DNA of 64,000 nt from the NCBI GenBank assembly GCA_050945795.1, contig JBMNTP010000001.1, positions 235,095-299,094 on the forward strand, given 5' to 3'. Below are positions 32,522-41,643 of this stretch, piece by piece (within the stretch, counting starts at the first letter, position 1; each line of letters begins with the position of its first letter). The notes below the pieces were generated by a model. The model had not been told where the DNA came from. It made no database searches and saw only the letters and a list, made by a program, of their open reading frames with translations. Made by a program: the position numbers and the translations under genes. Source of the stretch: JBMNTP01 sp050945795 (GTDB lineage: Bacteria; Bacillota; Clostridia; Christensenellales; MGBC116941).

Positions 32522-33703
32522 CTACAGGTATGTTTCACGCATAATCTCCGACAGTATGCCCATACCCTTTTTTATATCCTCAATGCCGCTCGCTGAAAAG
32601 TTAAGCCGCAATGTGTTTAAATGCCCTCCGCCGTCATAAAAATGCGTGCCGGGTATAAAAGCCACGTTTTTCTCTATCGACTTTTTAAGCAGCTCCAGCG
32701 TATCCACGCCTTCTGGCAGCTCCGCCCATATAAACAGTCCGCCCTGCGGCACATTATACTTACACGACGCCGGAAACCCGCTTTTCATCATATCAAGCAT
32801 TGCACGCATCCTCGTAGCGTAATCCTCGCATATACGGCTTATATGCTGCGGCAGCGCGCCGCTCTTTACATATTCATCAACTATCGCCTGGCTTAAAACC
32901 GAGGTATGCGTGTCCGCCGACTGCTTGGCCACAACAAACCTTTTCATAATCTCATCAGACGCCACCGCCGCGCCGACGCGCAGACCCGGCGAAATAATCT
33001 TTGAAAAGCTCATCAGCGTTACTACCATGCCCGCCTCATCAAAGGATTTTATGGCCGGCAACCGCTCCCCTTCGTATCTAAGGTCGCAGTACGGATCATC
33101 CTCTATAACGACAAAACCGTAACGCGCCGCAAGCTCTGCCACCTTTTTCCTGCGCTCAAGCGTCAGCGTCATGCCGCCGGGGTTTTGAAAGGTGGGTATT
33201 GTATAAAGCATTTTAGGCTTCAGCCTTTTTACCTTTTCCTCAAGTTCCTCTACAACAAGGCCGCCGGCATCGCAGCTCACCGGCACAATTTCCGCCTGCA
33301 TCAGCTTAAACGATTGCAGCGCACCAAGAAACGTAGGCGCTTCCACGAGCACCTTATCGCCGGGATCGAGCATTATCTTTGCCATAATATCTATGCCTTG
33401 CGATGAGCCGGTTGTTATAGCAACGCCGCTTGCCGCCGTTTCTATGCCCCGCTCTTTAAGCATTGAAGCCACCGTCTCTCTTAGCGGCGAATACCCCTCG
33501 CTTATGCCGTATTGCAGCATTTCAATCGGCTTGCTCTTTATAAGCCTATTGGCAATATCCGCTATTTCATCTCCGGGAAAGCTTTCCTTAGCCGGCGCTC
33601 CGCCCGCAAAAGAAATAATGCCCGGATTGGCAAGCAGCTTAAATATCTCTCTTATGGCGCTGCCGGTAACGCCTTCAGTCCTGCCGGCAAACCTTATGCC
33701 CAT
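32522..33703 (-). CDS. PLP-dependent aminotransferase (2-aminoadipate/aromatic type)
   Basis: The 393-residue fold-type I protein has ISFAGGAPAKESFP (about residue 30), ITTGSSQGIDIMAKIML (about 97), PTFQNPGGMTL (about 170), IEDDPYCDLRYEG (about 198) and the PLP lysine in MSFSKIISPGLRVG (about 232). A RLNFS motif near the end carries the carboxylate-binding arginine. This is the LysN/ARO8-like subgroup, with broad specificity for 2-aminoadipate, aromatic or branched substrates. It heads a unit with tyrS and yigZ. Proximity to tyrS suggests tyrosine or aromatic metabolism, which is only an inference. Confidence 0.88.
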   Translation of the reverse strand: MGIRFAGRTEGVTGSAIREIFKLLANPGIISFAGGAPAKESFPGDEIADIANRLIKSKPIEMLQYGISEGYSPLRETVASMLKERGIETAASGVAITTGSSQGIDIMAKIMLDPGDKVLVEAPTFLGALQSFKLMQAEIVPVSCDAGGLVVEELEEKVKRLKPKMLYTIPTFQNPGGMTLTLERRKKVAELAARYGFVVIEDDPYCDLRYEGERLPAIKSFDEAGMVVTLMSFSKIISPGLRVGAAVASDEIMKRFVVAKQSADTHTSVLSQAIVDEYVKSGALPQHISRICEDYATRMRAMLDMMKSGFPASCKYNVPQGGLFIWAELPEGVDTLELLKKSIEKNVAFIPGTHFYDGGGHLNTLRLNFSASGIEDIKKGMGILSEIMRETYL

Positions 33704-33734
33704 ATTGTATCTCCTTTAGTGCATTCATTAAATA

Positions 33735-33764
33735 ATTGTACCTTCTATAAACTTGCTTAGTCAA
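33735..33764 (-). promoter_or_regulatory. Promoter of the aminotransferase-tyrS-yigZ unit
   Basis: Minus strand TTGACT (33759-33764), an 18-base spacer and TACAAT (33735-33740). Confidence 0.6.
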
Positions 33765-33796
33765 GCCTTGCTAAGAGCCAGGCAGGCTTTAGTATA

Positions 33797-33825
33797 TAAA
33801 AGCCCGCGGATATCGTTCCGCAGGC
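33797..33825 (-). terminator. Terminator of the flippase-like gene
   Basis: GCCCGCGG (33802-33809) and CCGCAGGC (33818-33825) pair with one wobble; on the minus strand CTTTTATATA follows. Confidence 0.6.
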
Positions 33826-33848
33826 TATGCTGTCGTTTTATATACCGG

Positions 33849-35231
33849 TTATTCCGGCAGCTCTATATCGTCATATTCATATTGCGGCTCGCTCTCTCTT
33901 TTTTGTTCGTCTGCCTCGCCGTCTTCGCCACTCTCCTGCTGATGTCCGTCATCATTAGCAGCACCGGTTTTAGCACCATCTCTATTCTCGCCGCCATCTG
34001 CTTCATCCTCAGCCGAATTCTCGCCGCTTTCCGATTCCGCATCAGGCAAAAGCCCCGCGTCACTATCGTCATTATCGCCATCCGCTTGCGCGGCATCGAC
34101 GCCGTCCTCCTGCGTCTCATCATAATCATCAGCTTGCCGCGTGTCATCAGATACCGAGTCCGGCACAGCTTCTGATACAGGCTCGGCCGCTTCTGCTTTG
34201 GCTTTGCTTTTTTTCTGCTTTACCAGCTCAGCAACGCTATCGAAGAACACAACTGCCGCACCGACTATTATATTTAGGTAATACGTCATAAACCGCCACA
34301 GCATCATGGATACAAACAGCACTGGCCTTGGGAAAAACGGCCGGAAGAACAGATAAAACCCCGTTTCGTTTGCTCCGCTCGCCCCCGGCGTCGGGAAAAA
34401 CGATACCGTAACGAACAATATAACCTGCATAGTAACTATTTCATCGAATGTATGCTGCGTCAATCCAAATGCCCTGTAAACACAGTATGAAACACCAAAA
34501 TAAAATATCTGGTGTATAACCGTCATAAGGACTATGTTAAACATTTGCAGCTTGTTTTGCTTAACGAAAACGGCACTTTTTCTAAAATCGTTAACTATAT
34601 GCGAAAGCTTTTCACCGGCTTTTTCATAGTTTTTGATTATCTTTATACGGTAAAGGAATTTTGTTGTGCCTGTTGCCGCCTTAGACACCCACTTCGAGTT
34701 TACCATTATCGCCGCCGCTAGCAGCAGCACCGCGAGGTTTATGGCAAACCCCAGCACGCTAAGCCAGAATACATTTTTAAGGCTGTTATAAAACAAACCG
34801 CCATGCAATATAAGACCGGCTATATAAAGCAGCACGACACCGTATTGATATCCGATGAATTTAACGGTGAGTATAGAGCTTGAATAGCCGATCGGTATGC
34901 CCTCGCGCTTCATATAAACGGCCTGAAAAGGCTCACCGCTGCCAAACGGCGTAAGCGCGCTATAATATTGCCCTATTATGCTTAGCCGCAGCGAATTGCC
35001 GTATCTAAGCTTTTTATGCATACAGCCGGTTATATAATGGAATATCTGGCCGTCAAGCAGCCAGTAGACTATCATAAACCCAACCGCCACCACCGCCCAT
35101 ATCGGCTGTATACTTGCGAGCGCCTCTCCAACACCCATAATATTAGGGTCGAGCAACGCTATAACCACCACTACCGCGACAGTAAAGAATATAAACAGGT
35201 AATTAACAACCTTGTTTCCGCTTAACTTCAT
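33849..35231 (-). CDS. Flippase-like membrane protein (LPG synthase TM/UPF0104 type) with acidic tail
   Basis: The 460-residue protein has about eight membrane segments in the first 345 residues. LPG_synthase_TM/AglD-type marks are YYSALTPFGSGEPFQAVYMKREG (about residues 90-112), FIGYQYGVVLLYIAG and FFPTPGASGANETGFY (about 285-300). The family includes the membrane half of MprF and is linked to lipid flipping or glycolipid export. The last 110 or so residues are cytoplasmic and strongly acidic (many Asp/Glu, with Gln/Ser/Gly). No catalytic LPG-synthase domain is attached. It stands alone between terminators. Confidence 0.82.
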   Translation of the reverse strand: MKLSGNKVVNYLFIFFTVAVVVVIALLDPNIMGVGEALASIQPIWAVVAVGFMIVYWLLDGQIFHYITGCMHKKLRYGNSLRLSIIGQYYSALTPFGSGEPFQAVYMKREGIPIGYSSSILTVKFIGYQYGVVLLYIAGLILHGGLFYNSLKNVFWLSVLGFAINLAVLLLAAAIMVNSKWVSKAATGTTKFLYRIKIIKNYEKAGEKLSHIVNDFRKSAVFVKQNKLQMFNIVLMTVIHQIFYFGVSYCVYRAFGLTQHTFDEIVTMQVILFVTVSFFPTPGASGANETGFYLFFRPFFPRPVLFVSMMLWRFMTYYLNIIVGAAVVFFDSVAELVKQKKSKAKAEAAEPVSEAVPDSVSDDTRQADDYDETQEDGVDAAQADGDNDDSDAGLLPDAESESGENSAEDEADGGENRDGAKTGAANDDGHQQESGEDGEADEQKRESEPQYEYDDIELPE

Positions 35232-35342
35232 ACCTTCTCTCCGGCGCGCCCATCGTCATTGCTAAAAAGCTATTAAGCATAAGCATTACCGCACACCAAT
35301 GTCGATGCCACTCTACGCGCGCCTTAGCCGGCCTCGCCTTAA

Positions 35343-35870
35343 CTACGCCCGCCACTTACCGTAATGTATTCTCTCCGGCTTAAATCTATCCGGCTGCCTG
35401 CGCTGCTGCGCCGGCCAACCCAGCGATATCATCGATACCGGCACTATAGAGCCGTCGCTTGGCAACTCAACTACACTTGAAACGCCGCTCATCTGGCTTT
35501 CGCTAGGATAAACGCCGAGCCATACGCCGCCAAGTCCCGCATCATGCGCCGCTAGCAGTATGTTTTGCGTAGCCGCCGCGCAGTCTTGTGAAAACCGAAC
35601 GGGATTGTTGCCCTCAACTAGCGCCATCTCGGCGCATACTATTACGCACAGCTGCGCCTCAAGAAGCATTGTGTAGTATTTGCCATGCTCAGACAGCTTG
35701 TCGAGCGTTTCGCGCTCGGTTACAGCTATAAAATGCCACGGCTGGCTGTTGTGCGCCGAAGGGGCGTACATACCGGCTTTGATTATCTTCTCGCATAACT
35801 CCGAAGAAACAGGCTCATCGGTATACTTCCTTATGCTTCTTCTTGTCAATATCGCTTCATATGCTTCCAT
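35343..35870 (-). CDS. Nitroreductase-family flavoprotein
   Basis: The 175-residue protein has the FMN-binding opening YEAILTRRSIRKYTDEPV, MYAPSAHNSQPWHFIAVTE (about residues 35-53), DCAAATQNILLAAHDAGLGGVWLGVYP (about 105-130) and the short PVSMISLGWPA near the end. The family reduces nitro compounds, quinones or flavins with NAD(P)H. The ATG at 35870 follows GGGAGG; its first bases overlap the end of the upstream SDR gene by 14 bases, so the two genes are coupled. Confidence 0.85.
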   Translation of the reverse strand: MEAYEAILTRRSIRKYTDEPVSSELCEKIIKAGMYAPSAHNSQPWHFIAVTERETLDKLSEHGKYYTMLLEAQLCVIVCAEMALVEGNNPVRFSQDCAAATQNILLAAHDAGLGGVWLGVYPSESQMSGVSSVVELPSDGSIVPVSMISLGWPAQQRRQPDRFKPERIHYGKWRA

Positions 35871-36759
35871 TATCATTACCTCCCGCAACATCTTTATTAA
35901 ATGTCCAAATGGCATCCTTCGGCAGCTTGCCGGAGTACATGCCTTTTACAACAGCGTTTTGCAGCCTTAGTGGCAGCAGCTTGTTCAGCAAGCACAAGAA
36001 TTTATACTGCAAGCCCACCGCCGATTTTGGGGGCGGGTTGCCGCGCTTAAGGCAGCTCATAACCGCGTTCGCCACCGATTCGGGCGGCATACCGTTAATC
36101 TCGTCTTTAACCATAGTATAGAGCGCTCTTTCAAAAGCGTTTCTGTAAGCCTCATTTTCCTTGGCTCCCCGCGTATATGTCCTAGAGGCTGTAAACCCCG
36201 TTTTAGTATCACCCGGCTCAATTATGACGGCCTTTATGCCAAAAGGCGCCGTCTCCATTCTAAGCGCCGAGGTAAGCGAGCTAAGCGCCGCCTTCGATGC
36301 ACTGTACATCGATTGAAATGGTATGCTTATGCTGCCGGCAACCGACCCTATATTTATTATTATGCCGTTTCGCCGCTGCCTCATAGACGGCATAACGGCG
36401 CGTATAACCCTTAGCGCGCCAAATAGATTAACGTCGAACTGCTCTATCGCTTCATCAGCGGAAGTATCTTCAACCGAACCTGCAATGCCTATGCCGGCGC
36501 AGTTTATCAAAACGCCTATGCTTCCCTCCGCCTCAAGCACTTTTTCTACCGCCGCCTCAATCGAACGCTCATCACGCACATCCATAGCTATCATCTTTAG
36601 AAAGCCGAGCATCTCCCCCGACTGCACCGGCTCTTTCGCCGGCTTTCTCGATGTTCCGTATACATGATAGCCGGCGTTGCTAAGCGCCTCGGCTATCTCC
36701 CTCCCTATTCCGGAGGAAGCGCCTGTAACAAGCGCTGATTTGCCGTATAAATACCTCAT
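35857..36759 (-). CDS. Short-chain dehydrogenase/reductase
   Basis: The 300-residue protein has the classical SDR marks: ALVTGASSGIGREIAEAL (cofactor loop, about residues 9-26), MDVRDERS, NCAGIGIAG (about 87), INIGSVAGSISIPFQSMYSASKAAL with the catalytic Ser, Tyr and Lys (about 137-160), and IIEPGDTKTGF. The C-terminal extension of about 60 residues (PPKSAVGLQYKFLCLLNKLLP) is basic and amphipathic. The substrate is unknown. TSRKP after the first strand favours NADP(H). It overlaps the nitroreductase gene. Confidence 0.87.
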   Translation of the reverse strand: MRYLYGKSALVTGASSGIGREIAEALSNAGYHVYGTSRKPAKEPVQSGEMLGFLKMIAMDVRDERSIEAAVEKVLEAEGSIGVLINCAGIGIAGSVEDTSADEAIEQFDVNLFGALRVIRAVMPSMRQRRNGIIINIGSVAGSISIPFQSMYSASKAALSSLTSALRMETAPFGIKAVIIEPGDTKTGFTASRTYTRGAKENEAYRNAFERALYTMVKDEINGMPPESVANAVMSCLKRGNPPPKSAVGLQYKFLCLLNKLLPLRLQNAVVKGMYSGKLPKDAIWTFNKDVAGGNDNGSI

Positions 36760-36778
36760 AACTTCCTCCGCTTAAAGA

Positions 36779-37462
36779 TTATTCATGCCCGGCATTAAAT
36801 GACGCCGGCCAGGTAAATATGTTCCAAGGGTATTCATCGGGCGGCGGCTCGGCAAATCTCATGCTTTTTTTAAGCGTAGGATGCTCTATTTCAAGCATAT
36901 AGCTCCACAGCGCTATATTGCCCTTTTCTCTGCCGCCGTATTTCATATCGCCATATATCTCCATACCGGCGTCTGCCAATTGCGCTCTTATCTGATGCGG
37001 TCGGCCGGTAAAAAGATTAACATCCAAAAGGCTAAGACCATTAACGCTTTCAAGCTTGGTATACTCAAGCTCCGCCCGCTTTGCTCCCGGGCGTTCAGAA
37101 GCAAATACAGAAACCTTATTCGCCTTGCCGTCTTTAAGTATCCAGCCTACAAGCCTGCCGCCTTCTTTACCGCCATGCACTACCGCGGCGTATCTTTTAA
37201 CCGGCTTTTGTAACGCGAACTGCTCCGACAGCCTCTTTGCCGCCTTTGAGGTGCGCGCAAAAACCATAACCCCGCCGACAGGACGGTCGAGCCTATGCAC
37301 CAGACCGAGATAAACCTCGCCCGGCTTTTTGTACTTTTCCTTAATATATGCCTTTAAATGCCGGAGCATATCCTCATCGCCGGACGAATCGGCCTGCACC
37401 GGCATAGAGCGCGGCTTTATAGCGGCTATAATATGATTATCCTCATATAAAACGCGTATCAT
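36779..37462 (-). CDS. RluA-family pseudouridine synthase
   Basis: The 227-residue protein has LYEDNHIIAAIKPRSMPVQAD at the start and GLVHRLDRPVGGVMVFARTSKAAKRLSEQF (about residues 50-80), with the catalytic Asp in HRLDRP. GRPHQIRAQLADAG (about 160) and IALWSYMLEIEHP complete the pattern. There is no S4 domain, as in RluA/TruC-like short forms. It converts uridine to pseudouridine in rRNA or tRNA; the target is not readable. ATG 37462 shares ATGA with the stop of the upstream methyltransferase gene, a sign of coupling. Confidence 0.87.
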   Translation of the reverse strand: MIRVLYEDNHIIAAIKPRSMPVQADSSGDEDMLRHLKAYIKEKYKKPGEVYLGLVHRLDRPVGGVMVFARTSKAAKRLSEQFALQKPVKRYAAVVHGGKEGGRLVGWILKDGKANKVSVFASERPGAKRAELEYTKLESVNGLSLLDVNLFTGRPHQIRAQLADAGMEIYGDMKYGGREKGNIALWSYMLEIEHPTLKKSMRFAEPPPDEYPWNIFTWPASFNAGHE

Positions 37463-38307
37463 AACGCGCTCCATCTCGCGGCCGCCCCGCACGGCAGTAT
37501 AACGCCGCTCGCCGCCTTAATGCCTATCTCACTCGCGCTAGCCGAGCCGCCTTTTATAACTATAGACATTATATTGGACAGCACCGAAGGCGCTAGGCCT
37601 GTTGTATAACTGTTTATAAGAAAGAACAGCGCGTTGTCGCTAAGTAAATCGGAACAGCTTTTAACAAGCTCAAAAAGGCTGTCCTCTATCTTCCAAAGCT
37701 GCCCTCCCGGCCCTTTTCCATAAGAAGGCGGATCCATTATAATGCCATGGTATCGCCTGCCCCGCCGCTTTTCCCGCTCTACAAATTTAAAAGCGTCGTC
37801 TACTATATAGCGGATCGGCGCCGCAGCAAGTCCGGAAAGCTCTGCGTTTTCTCGTGCCAGTCCAACCGAGGCTTTCGCCGCGTCTACATGCACCACTGCC
37901 GCCCCCGCCGCCGCGCAGGCAACCGTAGCGCCGCCGGTATAAGCGAAAAGATTTAGCACCTCTATTCCATTTCGCCCTTTTATAATGGATGACATCCAGT
38001 CCCAGTTGACCGCCTGCTCGGGAAAAAGGCCGGTCTGTTTAAATCGAGATGCGTTGACGTAAAAACGCAGGTTTTTATATTCTATCTCCCATTTTTCAGG
38101 AAGATTGGTTTTGTATTGCCATGCCCCTTTACCGCTAATCGAATGCGTATAAACGGCATTAGCTTTATCCCACTTCGCCTTTGGGCTTTTGGGCCAAATC
38201 GCCTGCGGCTCGGGGCGGCTAAGCAAATACCCTCCCCAGTCCTCAAGCTTTTCCCCGCCTCCGGCGTCTATGAGTTTATAATCCTTCCAGCCATCCGCCG
38301 TAAGCAT
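37459..38307 (-). CDS. SAM-dependent RNA methyltransferase (RlmI-like)
   Basis: The 282-residue protein has a Rossmann methyltransferase core: EVLNLFAYTGGATVACAAAGAAVVHVDAAKASV (motif I, about residues 125-160), IVDDAFKFVERE (about 180), GIIMDPPSYGKGPGG with the DPPSYG catalytic motif (about 200) and FFLINSYTTGL. It is related to RlmI/RlmK 23S rRNA methyltransferases but lacks the N-terminal PUA domain and the catalytic cysteine cannot be placed securely. The start at 38307 follows GGAGG by 4 bases. It precedes and is coupled to the RluA-type gene. Confidence 0.85.
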   Translation of the reverse strand: MLTADGWKDYKLIDAGGGEKLEDWGGYLLSRPEPQAIWPKSPKAKWDKANAVYTHSISGKGAWQYKTNLPEKWEIEYKNLRFYVNASRFKQTGLFPEQAVNWDWMSSIIKGRNGIEVLNLFAYTGGATVACAAAGAAVVHVDAAKASVGLARENAELSGLAAAPIRYIVDDAFKFVEREKRRGRRYHGIIMDPPSYGKGPGGQLWKIEDSLFELVKSCSDLLSDNALFFLINSYTTGLAPSVLSNIMSIVIKGGSASASEIGIKAASGVILPCGAAARWSAL

Positions 38308-38361
38308 AATGCCTCCGATACCATTCTTTAAATTATTGGGGCGGCTGCACGCCGCCCTCAT

Positions 38362-41300
38362 TTAGTTCATCTTCTCAACGCCCAGCGTTATGCTGTGTCC
38401 GTTTATATCCCATTGCTTGGAGTATCCGCTACTTAGGCCGCGCTTTATAGCGTCTGCTAGTAGCGCTTTGCTCATAGTATCGGCGTGCCGCTCTATAACC
38501 CCCGTCAGCTCACCGCCGCCATCATGATAGAGCACGATATGATCGGTAACCTCAAAGCCGGCATCCTTGCGCATCGTTTGCACCTTTGAGGTAAGCTCGC
38601 GCACATAGCCTTCCTCTATAAGCTCCGGCGTCACCCTTGTATCAAGCACAACGGCAATCGAGCCTTCCTTCTCCATGGCGTACCCTTCCACCTTAACAGG
38701 CTCTATTATGGTATCCGCCTCTTCAAGCTCTACTTTGCTGCCATTAGCCTCGAACACCAGCGGCTGCCCCTTGGCAAAGCCTTCTACAACGGCGTTGCCA
38801 TCGCAGGCGGCGAGATAAGTCCGTATGGCGGGCAGCAGCTTGCCGTATTTCGGCCCTACAGTTTTTAGCTGCGGCTTTATGCTATACGTCATAAATCCGG
38901 AGGTGTCATCAACGGCATCAATAGTTTTGACGTTGAGTTCGTCCATAATTACGTCAAGATAAATTTCGTCCATTTTACCCGCGCCCTGCAAATACATCTT
39001 TTGAAGCGGCTGCCTGTTCTTTATAGCGGCTGTGTTTCTCGCCGCCCGCCCTAATGTAACTACAGTTAGCACGGTATCCATATTCTTTTCAAGCTCATTA
39101 TCTATAAAGCTGTCATCTGCAACGGGATAGTCGCACAGATGCACACTCAAAGCCGCATCTTTATCAACAGTCCTTTTTATGTTCTGATATATCTGCTCCG
39201 CTATAAACGGCGTGAACGGCGCAATAAGCCTTGACAGCGTTTCAAGCACTGTATAAAGCGTCATAAAAGCGTCTGTCTTGTCCTTATCCATGCCTTTCGC
39301 CCAGAACCTCTCGCGGCTGCGACGGACATACCAGTTGGATATATCATCTACAAACCTTTGTATCTCACGCCCTGCCTCTATTATGCGATAAGCGTCTATA
39401 TCATCGCTTACCGCTTTTATAAGCGAGTTAAGCCGAGACAGCGCCCATCTGTCCATAACATTAAGGTCGTCTGAAAAACTGTGTTTTGTCGGGTCAAAGC
39501 TGTCTATATCTGCGTAAAGCACATAGAAGTAATATGTGTTCCACAGCGTACCCATAAACTTGCGCTGCGCCTCGCTGACAGCCTCAGCATGGAACCTCAC
39601 CGGCAGCCACGGCGCGCTTCCGGTATAGAAGAACCACCGCACCGCGTCGGCGCCCTGCTCATCCAAAACGCTCCAAGGGTCAACGACGTTTCCGAGGTGC
39701 TTGCTCATCTTTTTGCCTTCCTTGTCCTGCACATGCCCAAGCACAATGCAGTTATCAAAAGGCGACTTGCCAAATATGCAGGTAGATATAGCGAGCAGAG
39801 TATAGAACCAGCCTCTTGTCTGGTCGATAGCCTCGCTTATAAAATCAGCCGGGAACCTCTTTTCAAATATATCCGTATTTTCAAAAGGATAATGCCATTG
39901 TGCGAACGGCATGCTGCCCGAATCATACCAGCAATCTATAACCTCGCTTACGCGCTGCATATCCCCGCCGCATTCGTCGCATTTTATGCTTATCCTGTCT
40001 ATATAAGGCTTGTGCAGCTCAAGATCTTCCGGTACATCGCCGCCCATCTCTTTAAGCTCGTTTACAGAGCCTATAACATGCACATGCCCGCATTCGCATT
40101 CCCAAACCGGCAAAGGTGTGCCCCAATATCTCTCTCGGCTCAGCCCCCAGTCAATAACGTTTTCGAGGAAATGGCCCATGCGGCCTTCCTTTATATTACC
40201 GGGCAGCCAGTTTACAGAGCGGTTGTTTTTCATAAGCTGCTCTTTAACAGCCGTCATTTTTATAAACCAGGTGCTTCTCGCGTAATAGAGAAGCGGCGTG
40301 TCGCAGCGCCAGCAATAAGGATAGCTGTGCTCATAAGGCGCTTTTTTATATAGATTGCCGTTTTCCTCAAGCGCATCAAGTATAGCCGGGTCGGCGTCTT
40401 TGCAAAAACTGCCGTCCCATGGCGTTCCGCCCTCAAAATTGCCCTGCTCATTTACCAACTGAACAAACGGTAGATCATAATTCTTGCCTATACGCGCGTC
40501 ATCCTCGCCAAACGCCGGCGCTATATGCACAACGCCGGTGCCGTCGTTTAGAGTAACGTATTTATCATTGCATACAAACCATGCCTTTTTATCCGCGCTC
40601 TGGAAGTCGAACAGCGGCTGATATTCAAGCCCTTCAAGCTCTTTTCCTGTATATTCCGCCACAATCTCGGCGCAGCATCCGCATACCGTTTCAACCAGCG
40701 CCTTAGCCATTATTATCTCTTGCCCGTGATAGCGCACTCGCACATACTTTTCATTAGGATGAACGCACAGCGCAACGTTGCTCGGCAGCGTCCAAGGCGT
40801 GGTCGTCCAGGCCATTATGTATCCGCCATCTTTTAAAGCAAATTTTACATATGCCGATATGTCGGTTACATCCTGATACCCCTGCGCCACTTCATGCGAG
40901 GACAGCGCCGTCCCGCAGCGCGGGCAGTACGGCACTACTTTATGCCCCTTATACAGTAGCCCCTTTTTGCTTATCTCTTTTATAGACCACCATACAGACT
41001 CTATATAGTCGTTTTCATATGTGATGTAAGGGTTTTCCATGTCCGCCCAAAAGCCTACCCTTTCGGACATGCGCTCCCATTCCTCTTTATATTTCCAAAC
41101 GCTCTTTTTGCATTCCTTTATAAAAGGCTCAACGCCATAAGCCTCTATTTGCGGCTTGCCGTCAAGGCCCAGCTGCTTTTCAACCTCCAGCTCGACCGGC
41201 AGCCCGTGCGTATCCCAGCCCGCTTTTCTAAGCACGTCATAACCCTTCATGTGCTTGTAGCGGGGTATTATGTCTTTTACGCAGCGGGTGAGTATATGGC

Positions 41301-41469
41301 CGATATGCGGCTTGCCGTTCGCGGTTGGAGGCCCATCATAAAAGGTAAACGTGGGACACCCTTTCCTAAGCTCAACCGACTTTTTAAAAATATCGTTTTC
41401 TCTCCAAAACTCAAGTATTTCATTTTCTCTCGGCACAAAATCGAGGGAAGTTGTTACCTTTTTGTACAT
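38362..41469 (-). CDS. ileS: Isoleucyl-tRNA synthetase, long (type 2-like) form
   Basis: The 1035-residue class I synthetase has GPPTANGKPHIGHIL (the HIGH site, about residues 46-60), WDTHGLPVELEVEKQLG, an editing domain with AWTTTPWTLPSN, and ILGHVQDKEGKKMSKHLGN-like KMSKH (about 600). The anticodon-binding domain follows (ISNWYVRRSRERFW near 700). Length, HIGHIL and KMSKHLGN fit the eukaryote-like IleS2 group rather than the roughly 930-residue IleS1. IleS2 enzymes are generally less sensitive to mupirocin. It must charge the tRNA for ATA codons, which this genome uses heavily. It has its own promoter and no T-box. Confidence 0.95.
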   Translation of the reverse strand: MYKKVTTSLDFVPRENEILEFWRENDIFKKSVELRKGCPTFTFYDGPPTANGKPHIGHILTRCVKDIIPRYKHMKGYDVLRKAGWDTHGLPVELEVEKQLGLDGKPQIEAYGVEPFIKECKKSVWKYKEEWERMSERVGFWADMENPYITYENDYIESVWWSIKEISKKGLLYKGHKVVPYCPRCGTALSSHEVAQGYQDVTDISAYVKFALKDGGYIMAWTTTPWTLPSNVALCVHPNEKYVRVRYHGQEIIMAKALVETVCGCCAEIVAEYTGKELEGLEYQPLFDFQSADKKAWFVCNDKYVTLNDGTGVVHIAPAFGEDDARIGKNYDLPFVQLVNEQGNFEGGTPWDGSFCKDADPAILDALEENGNLYKKAPYEHSYPYCWRCDTPLLYYARSTWFIKMTAVKEQLMKNNRSVNWLPGNIKEGRMGHFLENVIDWGLSRERYWGTPLPVWECECGHVHVIGSVNELKEMGGDVPEDLELHKPYIDRISIKCDECGGDMQRVSEVIDCWYDSGSMPFAQWHYPFENTDIFEKRFPADFISEAIDQTRGWFYTLLAISTCIFGKSPFDNCIVLGHVQDKEGKKMSKHLGNVVDPWSVLDEQGADAVRWFFYTGSAPWLPVRFHAEAVSEAQRKFMGTLWNTYYFYVLYADIDSFDPTKHSFSDDLNVMDRWALSRLNSLIKAVSDDIDAYRIIEAGREIQRFVDDISNWYVRRSRERFWAKGMDKDKTDAFMTLYTVLETLSRLIAPFTPFIAEQIYQNIKRTVDKDAALSVHLCDYPVADDSFIDNELEKNMDTVLTVVTLGRAARNTAAIKNRQPLQKMYLQGAGKMDEIYLDVIMDELNVKTIDAVDDTSGFMTYSIKPQLKTVGPKYGKLLPAIRTYLAACDGNAVVEGFAKGQPLVFEANGSKVELEEADTIIEPVKVEGYAMEKEGSIAVVLDTRVTPELIEEGYVRELTSKVQTMRKDAGFEVTDHIVLYHDGGGELTGVIERHADTMSKALLADAIKRGLSSGYSKQWDINGHSITLGVEKMN

Positions 41470-41486
41470 ATATTCAGCCTCCTGAA

Positions 41487-41573
41487 GCTATGGCATCAAA
41501 GCCTTATTTAAAATTCTATATATCCGCCCCGCAAAGGAACGAAAAAAAACTCTCTTTTGCCTTATGCCATAGC
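41487..41573 (-). promoter_or_regulatory. ileS leader with long-range stem
   Basis: GCTATGGCAT (41487-41496) and ATGCCATAGC (41564-41573) are perfect 10-base complements separated by 67 bases. In the ileS leader this would bring the promoter-proximal part next to the ribosome binding site CAGGAGG. The GGTGG-type T-box core is absent. Whether the stem regulates ileS is unproven. Confidence 0.45.
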
Positions 41574-41614
41574 CGCCTTATAAGCGCTTTTTAGCCTTCA
41601 GACATTACTTTTGT

Positions 41615-41643
41615 ATTATATTTCAAGCCCGCCCGTTTGTAAA
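41615..41643 (-). promoter_or_regulatory. Promoter of ileS
   Basis: Minus strand TTTACA (41638-41643), a 17-base spacer and TATAAT (41615-41620). It overlaps the last codons of rarA and gives a leader of about 140 bases. Confidence 0.7.

Noticed and set aside
39481..40353. A 290-residue open frame on the plus strand
   Set aside because: It is fully antisense to the conserved middle of ileS and shows no recognisable motif; a shadow of ileS codon structure.
41470..41622. T-box leader ahead of ileS
   Set aside because: The conserved T-box core (AGGGTGGNACCGCG) and the specifier-loop layout are missing on the minus strand.
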